The notes: generated from the letters alone by a model not told the origin. 64,000 bases of DNA from Limnanthes douglasii subsp. nivea (GCA_036936605.1 JAUPFV010000004.1:141466973-141530972), one strand, 5' to 3'. Numbered from the stretch's first letter, positions 46,080 through 58,676 are shown. Made by a program: numbers and translations.

Positions 46080-46490
46080 ATACTCAAGCACGTAACAAAA
46101 TAAAATGTATAAAAGAAAATAACACAGGATTTAACGTGGTTCGATAAAAGCCCACGTCTACGGACGCCGCCAGAGTAAAGTGTTTCACTATGATAGAAAA
46201 GGGTTACAGATTTTCAGATTACCTTTTGTATAACCCTAATAATCTATTTATATGGAATAAATAGACGTACTAGAAAATGGACCTAATGGGCTCATATACA
46301 CAAAACTGCAAATAACGCAAAACTGTCAATGACACAAAACTGTATCGTCAGACACAGTACACTATGAAGACATTATTCGACTCATATTTAACATGTAAAT
46401 ACTTAACAAACAACATGACAAAGAATGTATATTGCCAAACAGATATGTTGAATGTATATTGCCAAACACTATCAACAAATCTTCCCCTTG
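46080..46490 (-). repeat. LTR and polypurine tract of the Copia remnant
   Basis: On - CAAGGGGAAGATT (46490-46478) is a polypurine tract, followed by TGTTGATAGTG (from 46477), a normal LTR start. The LTR contains GTATATTGCCAAACA twice (on + near 46426 and 46454) and, near 46140-46170, ACGTGGTTCG with CCCACGTCTACGG, a phrase common in plant Copia LTRs. The lower end is uncertain (between about 45950 and 46100). Confidence 0.6.
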
Positions 46491-46819
46491 AGGCGAATAT
46501 CATTTCTTCACTATCAACAAAGAAACTTCTCTTTTTTCTAACTCATGAAATGCCCCTAAGGCATTCACTCTATACTGCGAACACCAATCCAGTTTAGGCA
46601 CTCCCTAAACTTTCAAACGGATATTTCTTTGGTCCTTATATTTGATGAATTATCGTGTGTAGGCACTTTTTTCACATCAACAATTCCATTTGATATTATA
46701 TCACAAAAAAATGATACCTGGTATCTATGTGCTTTGTACACTCTTGGTACATCAAACCCAAATCTGCCGCCAAACCTTGCAACTATATAGCCTCTTTAAC
46801 TACTTCTGTTACTTCTATG

Positions 46820-49470
46820 TGCTCTGCCTCCGTTGTAGACAAAGCTACAGTATCTTGCAATTGTGCTTTCTAACTGATCGCACTCCCAGCTGGAGTAATT
46901 ACATATCCTGACAGATATCTCATTTTATTCATATCACCTGCAAAATTAGAATCAACAAAACCAACCACCGATCCTGCAATATCATTCAGCGATCCGCCAA
47001 TATTGGTCTTATGAAAATTTAAGCCGACGTACGCAATATTCTTAAGATACCAAGTATCAATTTCACTGCCTGCCAATGTTCTTTCCCAGACATCTCATGT
47101 ACCTGTTAACTACACTAATTCCATGTGAAATATCAGGACGTGTGCATACCATAGTATACATGATACTACTGACTGCACTTGAATATGGAACCTTCGACAT
47201 TTGTTCCAACTCAGCATTGTCCTTGGCCGCTCCTACTGCAGACAACTTGAAATGAGTAGCAAACGGGATGCTAACTTCCTTAGCATAAAATATGTTCAAT
47301 CGTTGTAACACTTTATTAATGTAGTTTCTTTGAGACAAGTGTAATGATCCTACACTTCTATTCCTAATAATCTATATACCAAGAATCGTCTTTGCTCTAC
47401 CCAGATCTTTCATCTCAAACTTGGCACTAATCAGCTTCTTTATATGCACAATGTGTGACATACGACAAACAACAATAAACAAATCATCCACGTATAAAAA
47501 CAAGTAAAATAAGAATCATTTGACATATTTTGATGATACACACAATTGTCATATGGACTCCTCGTGAACCTTTTTTACACTATAAATGTATCAAAACATT
47601 TGTACCATTACCTAGGTGACTATTTTGAACCATACAATGACTTTTTCAACAGATAAACCTTGTCATCCATATTAGGTTCGATAACTCCTTCTGGTTGTCT
47701 CATGTAGATACATTCCTTCATTTACCATGTAGAAACGCAGTCTTCACATCCAGATGCTCAAGTTCTAAATATTTCAAAACTACAGTGGCTAACAAAACTC
47801 CAATCAAACTTTGTTTCACTACTAAAGAAAACACTTCATTAAAGTTGATTCCTTCCATTTGAATAAAACCCTTAGCAACTATTCTTGCCTTGAATCAAGA
47901 TACCTCATCCCTTACTTTCTTTTTTCTTGAATACGCATTTACTTCCTACTACCTTCTATCATTTAGGAAAATCGATAGGCTTCCATATTTTATTCTTATA
48001 AAGAGATTCAATCTCTTCCCCCACATCACCAATCTACAGATCTGCCTCAGAAATAGCTATAGCTTCCCTATAGCTACTAGGTTCTTGCATCTCAACTTGT
48101 CCTGCAACTAACAGAGCATATGCAACTAGATTCACATACCTTTTTGGTAGTCTAATATCTCTTCTTTCTCTGCCAAATGCTATGCTATAAGGTTGTTATT
48201 CTGGTTCAGGCGCATCATCATCAATATCATCCAATGTTGATGCTTCATTTTCTAATTCTAGATACACCTCTGAACCACTTGAAATATTGGACCTGCTAAG
48301 AACTGATTCTACTTCAAGCTCCACATGTTTACTCACAACCGATCTTGATTTGACCATTTCTCCTACTTTCTTCTGAGTGTCTATCAAAGAAAATTAGTTA
48401 AATTTTACGTCCTTACTGATGAGAAAACCTAGAGACTTTGGAGTGGTACACCATAACATATATCTCTTCAATCGAGTAGAATATCCTATAAATATGCACT
48501 ATTTTCCCTGGACTCAAGCTCACCATCTCTCACATGAGCATACACAGGACAACCAAACACCATCACATGTTTGTAATCAGCCGACGATCCAGACCGAATC
48601 TCAAAATGAGTGTTACAATCAATAGTCGTTGATAGAGACCGATTCACCAAGTAACACAATGTATTGATAGTTTCATCCTAAAAATCATTTCCCGCATTAG
48701 AATGTGAGAGCATGCTTCATGCTTCCTCACAAAGTGTTATGTTCATCCTTTCTGCGAACCCATTTTGTTGTGGTGTTCTAGAACAAGTGTGATGACGCAT
48801 TATTCCCTTAGTTTTGCAGAACTCGTTGAACCCATGGATGTAATATTCTAACCCATTATTTGTCGTAAGACGTTTGATTTTTCTTCCTATTTGATTCTCA
48901 ATCATCGTATTCTATTTGAAAAATGTTGAATATGCATTATCTTTCGTTTTCAGAAAGTAAACCCACACCATGCTTGAATAATCATCGATCAAACTCATGT
49001 AGTATCTGGCTCCGTTTTTTGATGGAATTCCGTTTGGGCCCCAAAGATCTAAGTCAATGTAGTGCAATGTCCTTTTAATATTTCTTAAAGTCGATTTGCT
49101 GAATTTGACTCTAGTTTGTTTACCAAACACAGAGTGCTTACAAAATCCCAATCATTCTGTTTTATACCCTTTCAAAAGATCTTTATTTCCCAAAACAGCT
49201 AATCCTCTATCACTCATGTGACCAAGATGCCAATGCCACAAGATTTGTTATTTTTTTCAAGCTAAAAATTGAAGTTTCATCTGATCAAGTTTTCCATTCA
49301 TTTTTTTGTTTTCCTTTCGAGCATGGTAATGAGAGCTACCAACTAATGTAGAGAACAAGTATCTAACTCTGATTGGTCAAGTTGGAATGACCCGGTGGAA
49401 ACAAATACAACTGATAGAGCTTGGTCTCATGGATCTTTTGTGTGGTGCCCTAAAGGATTGACCAGTTGAT
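46820..49470 (-). pseudogene. Ty1/Copia pol remnant: integrase, reverse transcriptase, RNase H
   Basis: Right to left: the pre-integrase segment (about 49345-49150), then 49151-48912 with LHYIDLDLWGP, RYYMSLIDDYSSMVWVYFLK, and 48905-48717 with LTTNNGLEYYIHGFNEFCK and PQQNGFAERMN, which supply the D, D and E region of a Copia integrase. 48400-47890 is the linker. The RT has LEHLDVKTAFLHG (about 47740), MRQPEG and FLYVDDLFIVV (about 47500), the YVDD site. 47338-47063 is the RT C-terminus and 47076-46870 the RNase H (FVDSNFAGDMNKMRYLSGYV). Several frames and stops. gag, protease and the 5' LTR are missing: the remnant stops near 49470, where Element C begins. Confidence 0.85.
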
Positions 49471-49489
49471 CGTTTGGGTTTCGGATAGG

Positions 49490-51740
49490 AACTGAAGGGT
49501 GAAATTCACCCAAAAACCATAATAGGTTAGTAAGAAGATCATCTCTGAGGGGACTTTCGACCTCAACCTCGAGACATATCTCTTCTTAATTCCTCTAAAC
49601 ATAAAAATCTAATTGTTTTCGTTGGGGACACTCCGAGTTTGATCTTCTTCCTTTTTGGGTTCGTTCTTAACTTGTACTAAGTCCAATTCCGAAGAGGCTA
49701 GAATTTGTCCCTCAGGGTCCGGGGTAAAATACTGCTCAAATATAGCTGGAATGATGGGTTGATCTAGAGCAGGACTGTTAGTTGTATGATTCGATGTAGG
49801 TTAACTTGAAGTTTTCTTTTTGGCACCACCTCGAATTTTTTTTGGGCACCGTCTTCTTCTTCCTCGCCTCATGGGCATAAGTTTTCATTTTAGCCTCGAC
49901 TATTTGGTTCCCTTTTTCCACCGCAGTAGGGCAAGTATTCAGTTGAACATCAACTTCTTTGGATACTTTTTCCACACCAGTATTTGTTTTAGCCTCGACC
50001 TCTTTGGCTCCCTTTTCCACTACAGTAGGGCCCGTCTTTGGTCAAATATCAAATTCTTTGGTTACATTTTCCACACCATTAACATCATTCTTCGTTTTTT
50101 AAAGCATGGCGCTTTGTGGGATTTTTCTTCACCTAATGATTGGGAGCTCTCTTACGCGTGGGAAGTAAAACTCAGGTTTGAGAGCCCACAATGTTGTCAT
50201 TATAGCGGGAGCGTCATGAAGGGTTATTAATTGATCCTCGGTGATATCGCCCTCAGAAGAACGCTATAGATGCATATGAACCAAATTTAATATCGTGAAA
50301 TATCTATTAAAGTCGTTAGGCCAATTCCTCCGTGCTAAGGCGCTTGGAGCAATGAAAGTTGTTTCTGCAGCTTTCAAGTACTTCTTCTTCAAAACTTGTG
50401 CTACACCTCTGAAACTACTACTTAAGACACCAAAGTCAAAATTGAAAGTAATGGAAGTTAATAATGTAATAATAAAATTAAAATTTGCATGTCTAGCTCC
50501 TCGGAAGTCGCCTTGAGCTCTTTTTCTTTGAGTGAGGCCGACCATTTTCCCGAGCACTACCAATAAATAAAAAGTGTTGTTTCTAGGTTTTATCCGCTTT
50601 GAACAGGTCATTAAAGATTTTGAAGTTGTTCCTGAGGGCGATATAAAAAAGGGAAGTTGTGGGTTTTTAGATGGCGTGGTAATGGTTACAAACTCCTCCA
50701 TCGACATCGGAGTCTGTGAGAGGCATGCAGCCATGATGCAACAGATCATGGTGAACCACGCATTAAGGCAAGCATAACTATAACACAGCTCTACTATTTT
50801 AAAATAATGGGTGATCAACGAAACTAAGGTTAAGCTGAGCTCCCAGTTTAAAATATTGGAAAATATTACTAACTCGTATTGTCTCGCGGAAAGAGGTACT
50901 TCTCTAATGCTAGGGAGATGTATAGAGACAGAATTTGAGATCTACAACATGCCTTCAAGTCCGGACCCTCATCCTCCGCATAATAGAGGTATTTGTTGTT
51001 GTATAGCTCAATAAGATATTTTTTGTCCATACCTTGAAGGTTAATCCCCGAAACCTCAGATATCTCTGAGAGGCGCGCATCATCATTTTTTGCTTTCGAT
51101 TGATCCAGGCCAGCATCCATCTATTTAACTTATCTATGATTCTTGACGACAACTTATGTAATTTTTTCAACCTCGCGTTAGCAAAGACAACAAGATTGGG
51201 CAATTGAGAATTTTGGGTTGCCCGAATTCATCTGTTTGACCCTTCGGATTTCACAAATCCTTTCTGGGGAGCAGCACCATTAGAGACTATCTTGACATTT
51301 GGTGAATCATCTTTGTTCGAAGCTTCTAAAAAGAAGTCACCCATTGGCAGATAAAACCATTTCCGAAGAGCCTTTTTAGTACGAACTTCGGCTAAAATTG
51401 TGGACGACGAAAGTAAAGGTGAGGAAACTGTGGGAGTTTTAACGGTTTTTTACGCTTCGGGTTTTGTGGACAGGGCTTGGTATTTTTAGGTAAGGATTGA
51501 GTTGGTTCAAAAGAATATGATGGAACTGTTTCGAAGTGTTTTTTGTTTGGGTCAAATTTCCGTAAGTGAAAACCTGGGTGATTATTTTTGGCAAGTTGTC
51601 AATTATTCCCACATCACGTCTCTTCTCAACCCTACCAGTTATAGAAAACCAGTCAAGAGCGTTGAACCTGGTTCTCGTAAAGAGTGGTCACTTCGTGGTG
51701 ATTGTATCAACACCATACTTTCTCTCTCTAGAATTTAGGA
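49490..51740 (-). pseudogene. Antisense ORF of Element C
   Basis: Homologue of the antisense gene of Element D. N-terminal part near 51665-51540: RFNALDWFSITGRVEKRRD, then ITQVFTYGN, closest to Element A (TQTIFYGNF). Central domain at 50818-50560: NAWFTMICCIMAACLSQTPM and MEEFVTITTPSKN, aligning with D's NAWYTLMACIMAYKLSGIPL, then a frameshift. Traces of the second exon and Lys-rich linker follow. 50020-49778 is a charged stretch with repeated VEKG and EVEAK units. An ATG at about 51678 is near the expected start but out of frame. Confidence 0.65.
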
Positions 51741-51799
51741 CAAACGATTTATCACTCTCTAAAAATGCTTAAAAGAAGAATTATTAGGGGAGGAGGCGT

Positions 51800-51807
51800 A
51801 TTTATAG
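51800..51807 (-). promoter_or_regulatory. TATA box for the antisense ORF of Element C
   Basis: On - CACTATAAATACGCC, about 130 nt upstream of the ATG near 51678. It is equivalent to the TATA boxes of A (5078-5071) and D (62186-62179). Confidence 0.55.
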
Positions 51808-52110
51808 TGGAGACACCTATCCCTAACAAACATCTATATGGGGAAGCGGAAGCGATAATGTTATAGAGAAGGTCAAGAGTTTCAATACCAAATTATTGAA
51901 TAACCTAGCTCGTATGTTGTCAACTCGTGTAAGGTAACTATGACAAACACAATATTATTTCACCTATAATGAATATTTCTGACCCTAATCGATGCCAAAA
52001 TTAAGCGTAAGTCAGTCGATTTGATACTCTTTTGTTGGGTAATCTGAGGAGTCAACAATCGTTGATCCAAAGCGATACCTCTGGTAGTCCTCCCTTAAAT
52101 ATTTTTGCAA

Positions 52111-52442
52111 GGACTATGGGGTTTACTGATAATAGTATCATTTATCCGAACGTAGGGCCACATTGGTAAAATATTGGATTAAGCTAGTCTAATATAAATC
52201 TTGTAACATAAGACCAACAAATGTGTAACATTGAGGCCATGTGATGTAATAATAAATTTACATGTGTAAGATAATAGAATAATGGGGTGGAATAGCCATA
52301 AATGGATCAACCATGTGACCTTTGGGCCCACCGCCATTACTATGTACAATAATATTCCCTTGTTGGGGAAATGTGAACAATTATTATTGTATTACCAATT
52401 TTGGTATTTTCTCTATCTAATTCTAGTGTTAATCTCTCTACA
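52111..52442 (+). repeat. Polypurine tract and 3' LTR of Element C
   Basis: GGACTATGGGGTTTAC (52111-52126) stands where D has its polypurine tract. The LTR starts at 52127 with TGATAATAG and ends near 52442 (CTCTCTACA). Its sequence is not alignable by eye to the LTRs of A, B or D. The right boundary is a guess. 52443-52562 is flank shared with the insertion site of Element D. Confidence 0.45.
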
Positions 52443-52562
52443 AACTGGTTCCAAAGATATCTTAGACCTACCTCAACTTCAAATATTTATGCATCTATCA
52501 GCATATAACATGTTATAATAGTTTATGGTAATGAATATATCAATGACGCATACTGTTACATC

Positions 52563-52981
52563 TGATGAGTCCGGATTCAGTCACCACATTTTATGGGAAC
52601 CGGACAGGGTCAATTGGGACAATGTCCACCTTACCGGACAGGGGCAGTTCGGACACCATCATCCACTGAACTATCCGAACAAAACTAAAGTACTTAAAAC
52701 CTAATCACTTTTTGACTAAGCTGCCTATTTACTTACTTAGAACTAATGGGTCTTTAAACTCGACCCGAGTCCATTAAACACGACCCGAAAGCCCATGTGG
52801 CCCAAATATGAGGGTATAAATACCCAACCACCAACATTAAATGAGGGTAATGAAAATTAAATACAACCACACAACTCAATTCTCCCTCTACATTCTACCC
52901 AAACATTAAATACTCTTAAAACTCCACAAAACTCTAAATAAAAATTACAAACTTACCCTCAGACGAAAATAAACCACACCA
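52563..52981 (+). repeat. 5' LTR of Element D
   Basis: 419 bp, starting TGATGAGTCC and ending CACACCA. TATAAATA at 52815-52822 lies within GAGGGTATAAATACCC. The first 130 bp hold a cluster of CGGAC-type sites (CCGGATT, CCGGACAGG, CCGGACAGG, TCGGACACC, CCGAAC). GACCCGA occurs twice just before the TATA box. Confidence 0.95.
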
Positions 52982-52984
52982 AAT

Positions 52985-53000
52985 TGGCGACCACAGTGGG
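52985..53000 (+). promoter_or_regulatory. Primer binding site of Element D
   Basis: TGGCGACCACAGTGGG lies three bases after the LTR. It resembles the complement of a plant tRNA-Lys 3' end (TGGCGCCCACCGTGGG) with two mismatches. The position is certain from the layout; the tRNA assignment is from memory and needs a tRNA search. Confidence 0.7.
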
Positions 53001-53025
53001 AGTGCGACCAGCTTTGCTTGAAGTG

Positions 53026-55146
53026 ATGGGTGAAAATTATGAATATACCATCTAGGAGCGTGATAGATTAAAGGGTGAGATAGAAGCTCTAAGGGCAGAG
53101 AAGGCAAAGATGGGCATAAAAGAGAAGTCAAAGGCATCAGTTGCTCATCATACCGACAACCCTAGAGAGCATGAGCGTTCGAAGACCCATGTGAGTACGA
53201 AGAAGACTCATGCTAGCTCCAAAAAGTCTCACCGGTCCAAGCCAGTGGAGAGCTCTGATTCAGACTCAGAATCTTCTAGTAGCTCCTCGGGCGAGGATGG
53301 GGTTGAAGAGTCCTTATCCTCCAGCAGTGATGAGGGCCGATCTAAAAAGAAACAAAAGTTGGTTAAGAAGTATTCAAGAAAAAGGGGTAGGATTGGAAAG
53401 TTAAAGAGGCATATAGGTAAAGGGTCATCTCATAGCCGGAGACACGTAGACCGGATGCTGGTGGATCTTTTTGCCTTCCATGATGAACCAGGTATCTTTG
53501 CAACTCCCAATGAGGATACCTTTTTCAGTCGTGGCCGAAATTGGAGACAATCTCCATTGTCATCCAATATTCTGTCCGGAAACCTCCCTAAGAGGTTTGA
53601 TAGTACAAAAATGGAGAAATACGATGGCAGTAAAGATCCAGACAATCACCTGGAACAATTCAAAAATTTCATGATGAATTTCGATGATGAAAAAAAGTTG
53701 CTTTGTAGAGAATTCTCCCAATCCTTTACGGGGAGTTCTCTGAAGTGGTATAACAGCCTACCACAGGGGTGCATCAGAAATTTCGATACCTTTTGGGTGG
53801 CATTCCAAAGGCAATTTGTTGGAAGTAAGGAGTTGAAGGGCAATGGGGACACAATTATCCATTGTGCCTAAGAACCGAACGAATCTCTGAAAGAATACAT
53901 AAGGCGTTTTGTAAACACCAAAAATGGGTTGGCTGATTGCTTTGAGAAAGTAGCAATAGCATCTTTAAGGCAGGGCTTAAACCCTGGAAATTTGGCTGAT
54001 TCAGTGACCGGGAAAAAATCCATGACTTGGGGAGGTCTACTGAATCAGGTTGGAAAACAAATTAACATTGATGAAATAAATAAAACTAGGGTGCACATGC
54101 AGGTGAGGTCTGCTCCGGATGCACCAAGTCCAAACCAAAATCAGTCCGGGAACAAAGCAATGGAAACCGGGCAGGGTCATAACAGAGCTAAAGCACAGTC
54201 TCAGCCAGCTGTACCTGCCCAGAGCCAGTAATCTAGAAACAAGCGAGGACCTTGGGTTCAACCAGAGTGGTTTGCTGAGTTAAAAGAGAATGTAGCCACC
54301 ATTTATGACAAAACAAAGGAAGAGGTACACAATAGAAGGTCGGTTGCACTACAATCTCCTAAGGAACATCGTAATAATTCCTTCTCTCAGTACCATAATG
54401 ATACTGGCCATACCACTGAGGATTTTATTGCTTTAAAGAAAAAAGTCCATAACTTAATTGAAAGAGGAAAGCTGGGAGCATATGTTAAAAGAAGAGGAGG
54501 AAATAGGCCTGATAATGCTCATCGGGTTGGTCTAAACAATGCAGGCACATCCGCTCCGGAGGGAGCTATGGTGATAATCGAGAGATTCGATGTAGAGTCA
54601 GAATACCTGGACCCTGATCCAGCTCGAAACAAAGTAGGTGCCATTGAGGAACGTTGCAAAATAGTATCTGGGCTTATTAACTTTTTTGAATCACTCACAA
54701 TTTTCGGAGGGGATACCATGACAGCACCCACTACATCTTTAAGGAAGAGGCATGTTCATACTTTAGCTACCCAGCTGGAAGGAGGCATGACCTCCTATCA
54801 ATCACAGATTCCATTTCCCTTCATTGTTTTCGATGAGGATGACTTGAGGGATATAGCTGGCCCTCATGAAGATGTTGTTGTCATAGGAGCATTCATTGAG
54901 TGCAATGACATAAGACAAATTTTGGTGGATACTTGGAGTTCAGCCAATATTCTCTTTTTAACTTCGTACAAAAATATGAAGAATCCAGCAGTAATTCAGC
55001 GTTCGGACAGGTCAATTGTCGGTTTCACTGGAAGCTCAGCAGATGTGATCGGGGAGTTCGAAGAGGAAGTTTTGTTGGGCAAGGGCCCTTTTAAAAAGAT
55101 GATTAGAATACTTTTTTATTGTGGTGGATTGTCCCACTTGTTATAA
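53026..55146 (+). pseudogene. gag and protease of Element D
   Basis: The ATG at 53026 starts a frame (GENYEYTI) that meets a TAG at 53053-53055; from there the frame is the one most people would start at 53110. A Lys/Ser-rich N-terminus leads to the gag core (about 53560-53990): KMEKYDGSKDPDNHLEQFKN, LLCREFSQSFTGSSLKWYN, LKEYIRRFVNTKNGLADCFE. TAA (53869) and TAA (54229) interrupt it. YHNDTGHTTEDFIALKKKV (about 54392-54450) matches the gag C-terminal block where relatives have a Cys/His knuckle; the Cys are lost. The protease has DTWSSANILF (from 54928): the catalytic D-T-G is changed to D-T-W. The frame breaks at a T-run (55112-55117). Confidence 0.88.
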
Positions 55147-58100
55147 TGCTATTCTAGGGAGGTCTTGGCTCTCTAGGATGCATGCAGTGGCCTCAACAGT
55201 CCACCAATGTTTGAAATATGCTGTGTAAGGACAAGTGGGAGTTGTTCGGAGCAGCCAAAAGGTAGCAAGAGAGTTTTATGCAACAGCACTGGCTCCTCGG
55301 ACGTTGGGGGCAGTTTGTATCAATGAGGAATAGCAGTTTGAGAGGCTTTCTGGGGGTGATGGTGAAATTGATGACCCCAAAGAGACCCCTGGAGTGTTAA
55401 TACCGGTTGAAGAAGTTGAAACACATTCTTTGGAAGAGGGAAAAAATGTTAAGATAGGGTCTAAAATGACATCCGAACTAAAGGGTAAGATGTTGAAGTT
55501 CTTAAAAGACCATCATCATGATTTTGCTTGGTGCAATACTGATGTTACCGGGGTGCCAGCAAATATTATATCACACCACCTATCCATCCGAAGAGACATA
55601 GCACCTGTGGTACAAAAGAGAAGAGTTTTTTTCCAAGGAAAAGGCTGATGTTATTGTTCAAGAAGTCGACAGGCTTACTAAAATGGGGTACATAAAGGAT
55701 TCTCAGTATCCTTTATGGACAGCCAATCCGGTCTTGGTGAAAAATAAAAATGGCAAGTGGCGTATGTGCATTGACTTTACAGATCTCAATAGGGGTTGCC
55801 CAAAGGATTTATACTCGGTCCCCCGGATTGATCAGCTGGTGGATTGCACTTCTAGGAATAAGCTACTATCTTTCATGGATGCCTTCTCCGGGTACAATCA
55901 GATTCAAATAGATCCGAAGGATCAGGAGCATACTACGTTTGTTACTGATAGGGGCCTTCATTGTTATAAGGTGATTCCATTTGGGTTAAAAAATGTTAAG
56001 GCTACTTATCAGAGGTTGGTAAATAAAGCTTTTGCTGATTAAATTGGAAGAAACATGGAAGTATACATCGACGACATGATGGTAAAACGTGTAGATGAAG
56101 AGCTACACTTGACAGATCTCCAAGAAACTTTTGCTAACTTAGTAAAAGTAAATTTGAAGCTAAATCCAGAAAAGTGTGTGTTTGGAGTACAGTCTGGAAA
56201 ATTCTTGGGGTATGTAATAAGTGAACAAGGGATACAGCCCGATCCGGACCAGCTTAATGCTTTATTCCAAATGGAGCCTCCTCGGAATATTAAAGAGGTA
56301 CAACAGTTGACTGGGAGGTTGGCTGCGTTAAATCGATTCATCTCGAGGTCTTCGGACAGATGTGCCCCGTTCTTTCAAACTTTAAAAGGTGCAAAGGGAT
56401 TTGACTGGACTTCACAATGTGATGAGGCTTTCAATGAAATTAAAAAACACATGTCCTCCCCCAAGACTTTATTTAAACCTGTTGACGGAGAGACACTCTT
56501 CATATACTTGGCAGTTTCCAGTTGTGCTATAAGTGCCATATTGGTGAGGGAGGTAGATAATTATCCCCGTCCGGTGTATTACATCAGCAAGAGCTTGATA
56601 GATGCAGAAAAACGTTATCTGAAGCCTGAAAAATTAGCAATAGCCTTGGTGATTGCTGCAAGAAAGATGAGGCCTTATTTCCAGGCGCATCCTATTATTG
56701 TCCGGACATCTTTTCCCTTAAAAACCTTTCTTCAAAAAGCAGATGTTTCAAGTAGAATGACTAAGTGGTCTGTGGAATTGGGAGACTTCGATATTGATTT
56801 TGCCCCCCGAACAGCGATCAAAGCCCAAGCTGTGGCTGACTTCTTAGTTGAATTCCATTCAGATAGGGATGCAGAGCAAACAACTGGTACCAAAGATAAA
56901 AAAGTCTGGGTCGTCCGGACTGATGGTGGATCAAGTACCATGGGATGTGGTGCAGGGATATGCTTGACCTCTCCGTATGGTGACAAAATGTACCAGGCTA
57001 TATGTTTTGCTTTTAGGGCTTCTAATGATGAGTCTGAATATGAAGCTACTATAGCTGGTTTAAAGTTGGCTTTTATTTGTGGAGCCAAAAGGGTCAAGTT
57101 GATGAGCGACTCCCAGCTTCTTATCCATCATGCACAAGGTCAATCCGAAGCCAAAAAGGAGCAGCTGGTAAAGTACTTACTTCTTCTTAAAAATAAGGCA
57201 CTTAAGTTCAAGAGCATTGTTTATGAGCACATACCCCGAACAGAAAATGAACTGGCACACTCCTTGGCAACCATAGCCTATACTGAATCCTACCCTTGGA
57301 TTTATGTACTGGAGTGCCCTTCCATTCAACTTAGTGTGGGTAATCAGGAAGAGAACTTTGATATACATACGAAGCAGCCTCAAGATTGGAGGTTTCCTCT
57401 CCTTCAATATATTTCAGATGGAATTTTGCCTCCGGATAAATCAATAGCAAGAAAAGTAAAGTACAAGGCTCGTGGTTTTATCATACTAAGAGATGTTCTT
57501 TATAAGAAGTCTTACAGGAAACCCCTCTTGCGATGTTTGGGGGTTGATGAATCTCAAATAGTGCTCTCTGAATTACATGATGGTGAGGGATCAGCTCACT
57601 GTGGATTCAGGGCCCTAACAAGGAGAGTTTTGTTGGCTGGGTATTATTGCCCTTCCATAATGTAAGATGATAAGGAGTTGGTGAGGAGGTGTGACCCATG
57701 CCAGAGATATAGCAATGAAATTCATATCCCAGACATCCTTTTAGAGTCAATTTCTGAGCCTATACCTTTTGCTCGATGGGGGTTGGATTTGGTGGGACCT
57801 CTCCCTATGGCATCCGGAGGGCGCAGGACAATAATTGTTGCTATTGATTATTTTTCGAAGTGGATTGAAGTAGCTCCATTGGCAGGTACAACATCAAAAG
57901 TTGTTATAAAATTCATTTTATCCAATACTTGTTGCAGATTTGGAATTCCATAAAAGATAACAACAGACAATGGGCCACATTTCGACAACAAGAAAATGGA
58001 GAGTTTCTGTGCCTCTAGAGGTATTCAACATTGTTTCTCTTCACCTTTCCACCCACAAGAAAATGGTCAGGTGGAAGTGGCTAACAGGACTATACTGTCC

Positions 58101-58622
58101 GGTTTTAAGAAAAATTTAGAAGGGACTGCTGGAAAATGGCCTAGTTACTTGCAAGAAGTTCTGTGGGCTTACCGGACTACACCTGGGGCTGCAACACAAG
58201 AGTCACATTTTGCTTTGGTCTATGGGATGGATGTCATAGCTCCCATACAAGCAACTCTCCCTTCATTTCGAGTTCATAATTTCTCCGAACACACTAATGA
58301 GGGGGCTATCAGAGACCAACTTGACTTGATAGAGGAAAGAAGAGTTAAGGCTCACCTTAGGGCTGTGCACTATCAAGGTTTGATGAGAAGCAGGTTTGCT
58401 TCTAAAATCAAGAGAAGGGATTTTCAACCGGGGGATAAGGTGTTGAGAAACGTTTTCCTACACACTGAAGAGAGGCAGTTCGGAAAATTGACTCCAACTT
58501 GGGAAGGACCCTATGTGGTCATTGAAAAGCTTAAGCCTGGAATATATCGGCTCCAGGACAAAGAAGGAATAATTTTGAACCATCATTGGAATATTGAACA
58601 CCTCCGATTGTACTTGGAATAA
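55147..58622 (+). pseudogene. pol of Element D: protease end, reverse transcriptase, RNase H, second RNase H, integrase
   Basis: After the frameshift, YNAILGRSWL is the protease end. A second T-run (55626-55632) shifts the frame before the RT. RT: WRMCIDFTDLNRGCPKD, LSFMDAFSGYNQI, and YIDD at 56064-56075. A TAA lies at 56040-56042. First RNase H (about 56480-56720): FIYLAVSSCAISAIL lacks the usual Asp, as is common in Tat elements. Second RNase H (56900-57300): VRTDGGSST, NDESEYEAT, SDSQLL, RTENELAHSLA. Integrase: HHCC (LHDGEGSAHCGF; CDPCQRY), then LDLVGPLP, TTDNGPHFD and HPQENGQVEV for D, D, E, and WEGPYVV (GPY/F) at about 58500. TAA at 57663 and at 57951. All later pieces share one frame. 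Confidence 0.92.
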
Positions 58623-58676
58623 AAACTATGTAAATATTTACTTGTTTAAAAATCCATGTAAATATTTCAAGGCATA

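Larger units (their letters stand above)
49480..52442 (+). mobile_element. Element C: 3' fragment of a Tat-like retrotransposon
   Basis: Only the antisense ORF, its promoter, a polypurine tract and a 3' LTR remain; gag, pol and the 5' LTR are absent. The order and orientation match Elements A and D. It is truncated on the left exactly where the Copia remnant is truncated on its right. Confidence 0.7.
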
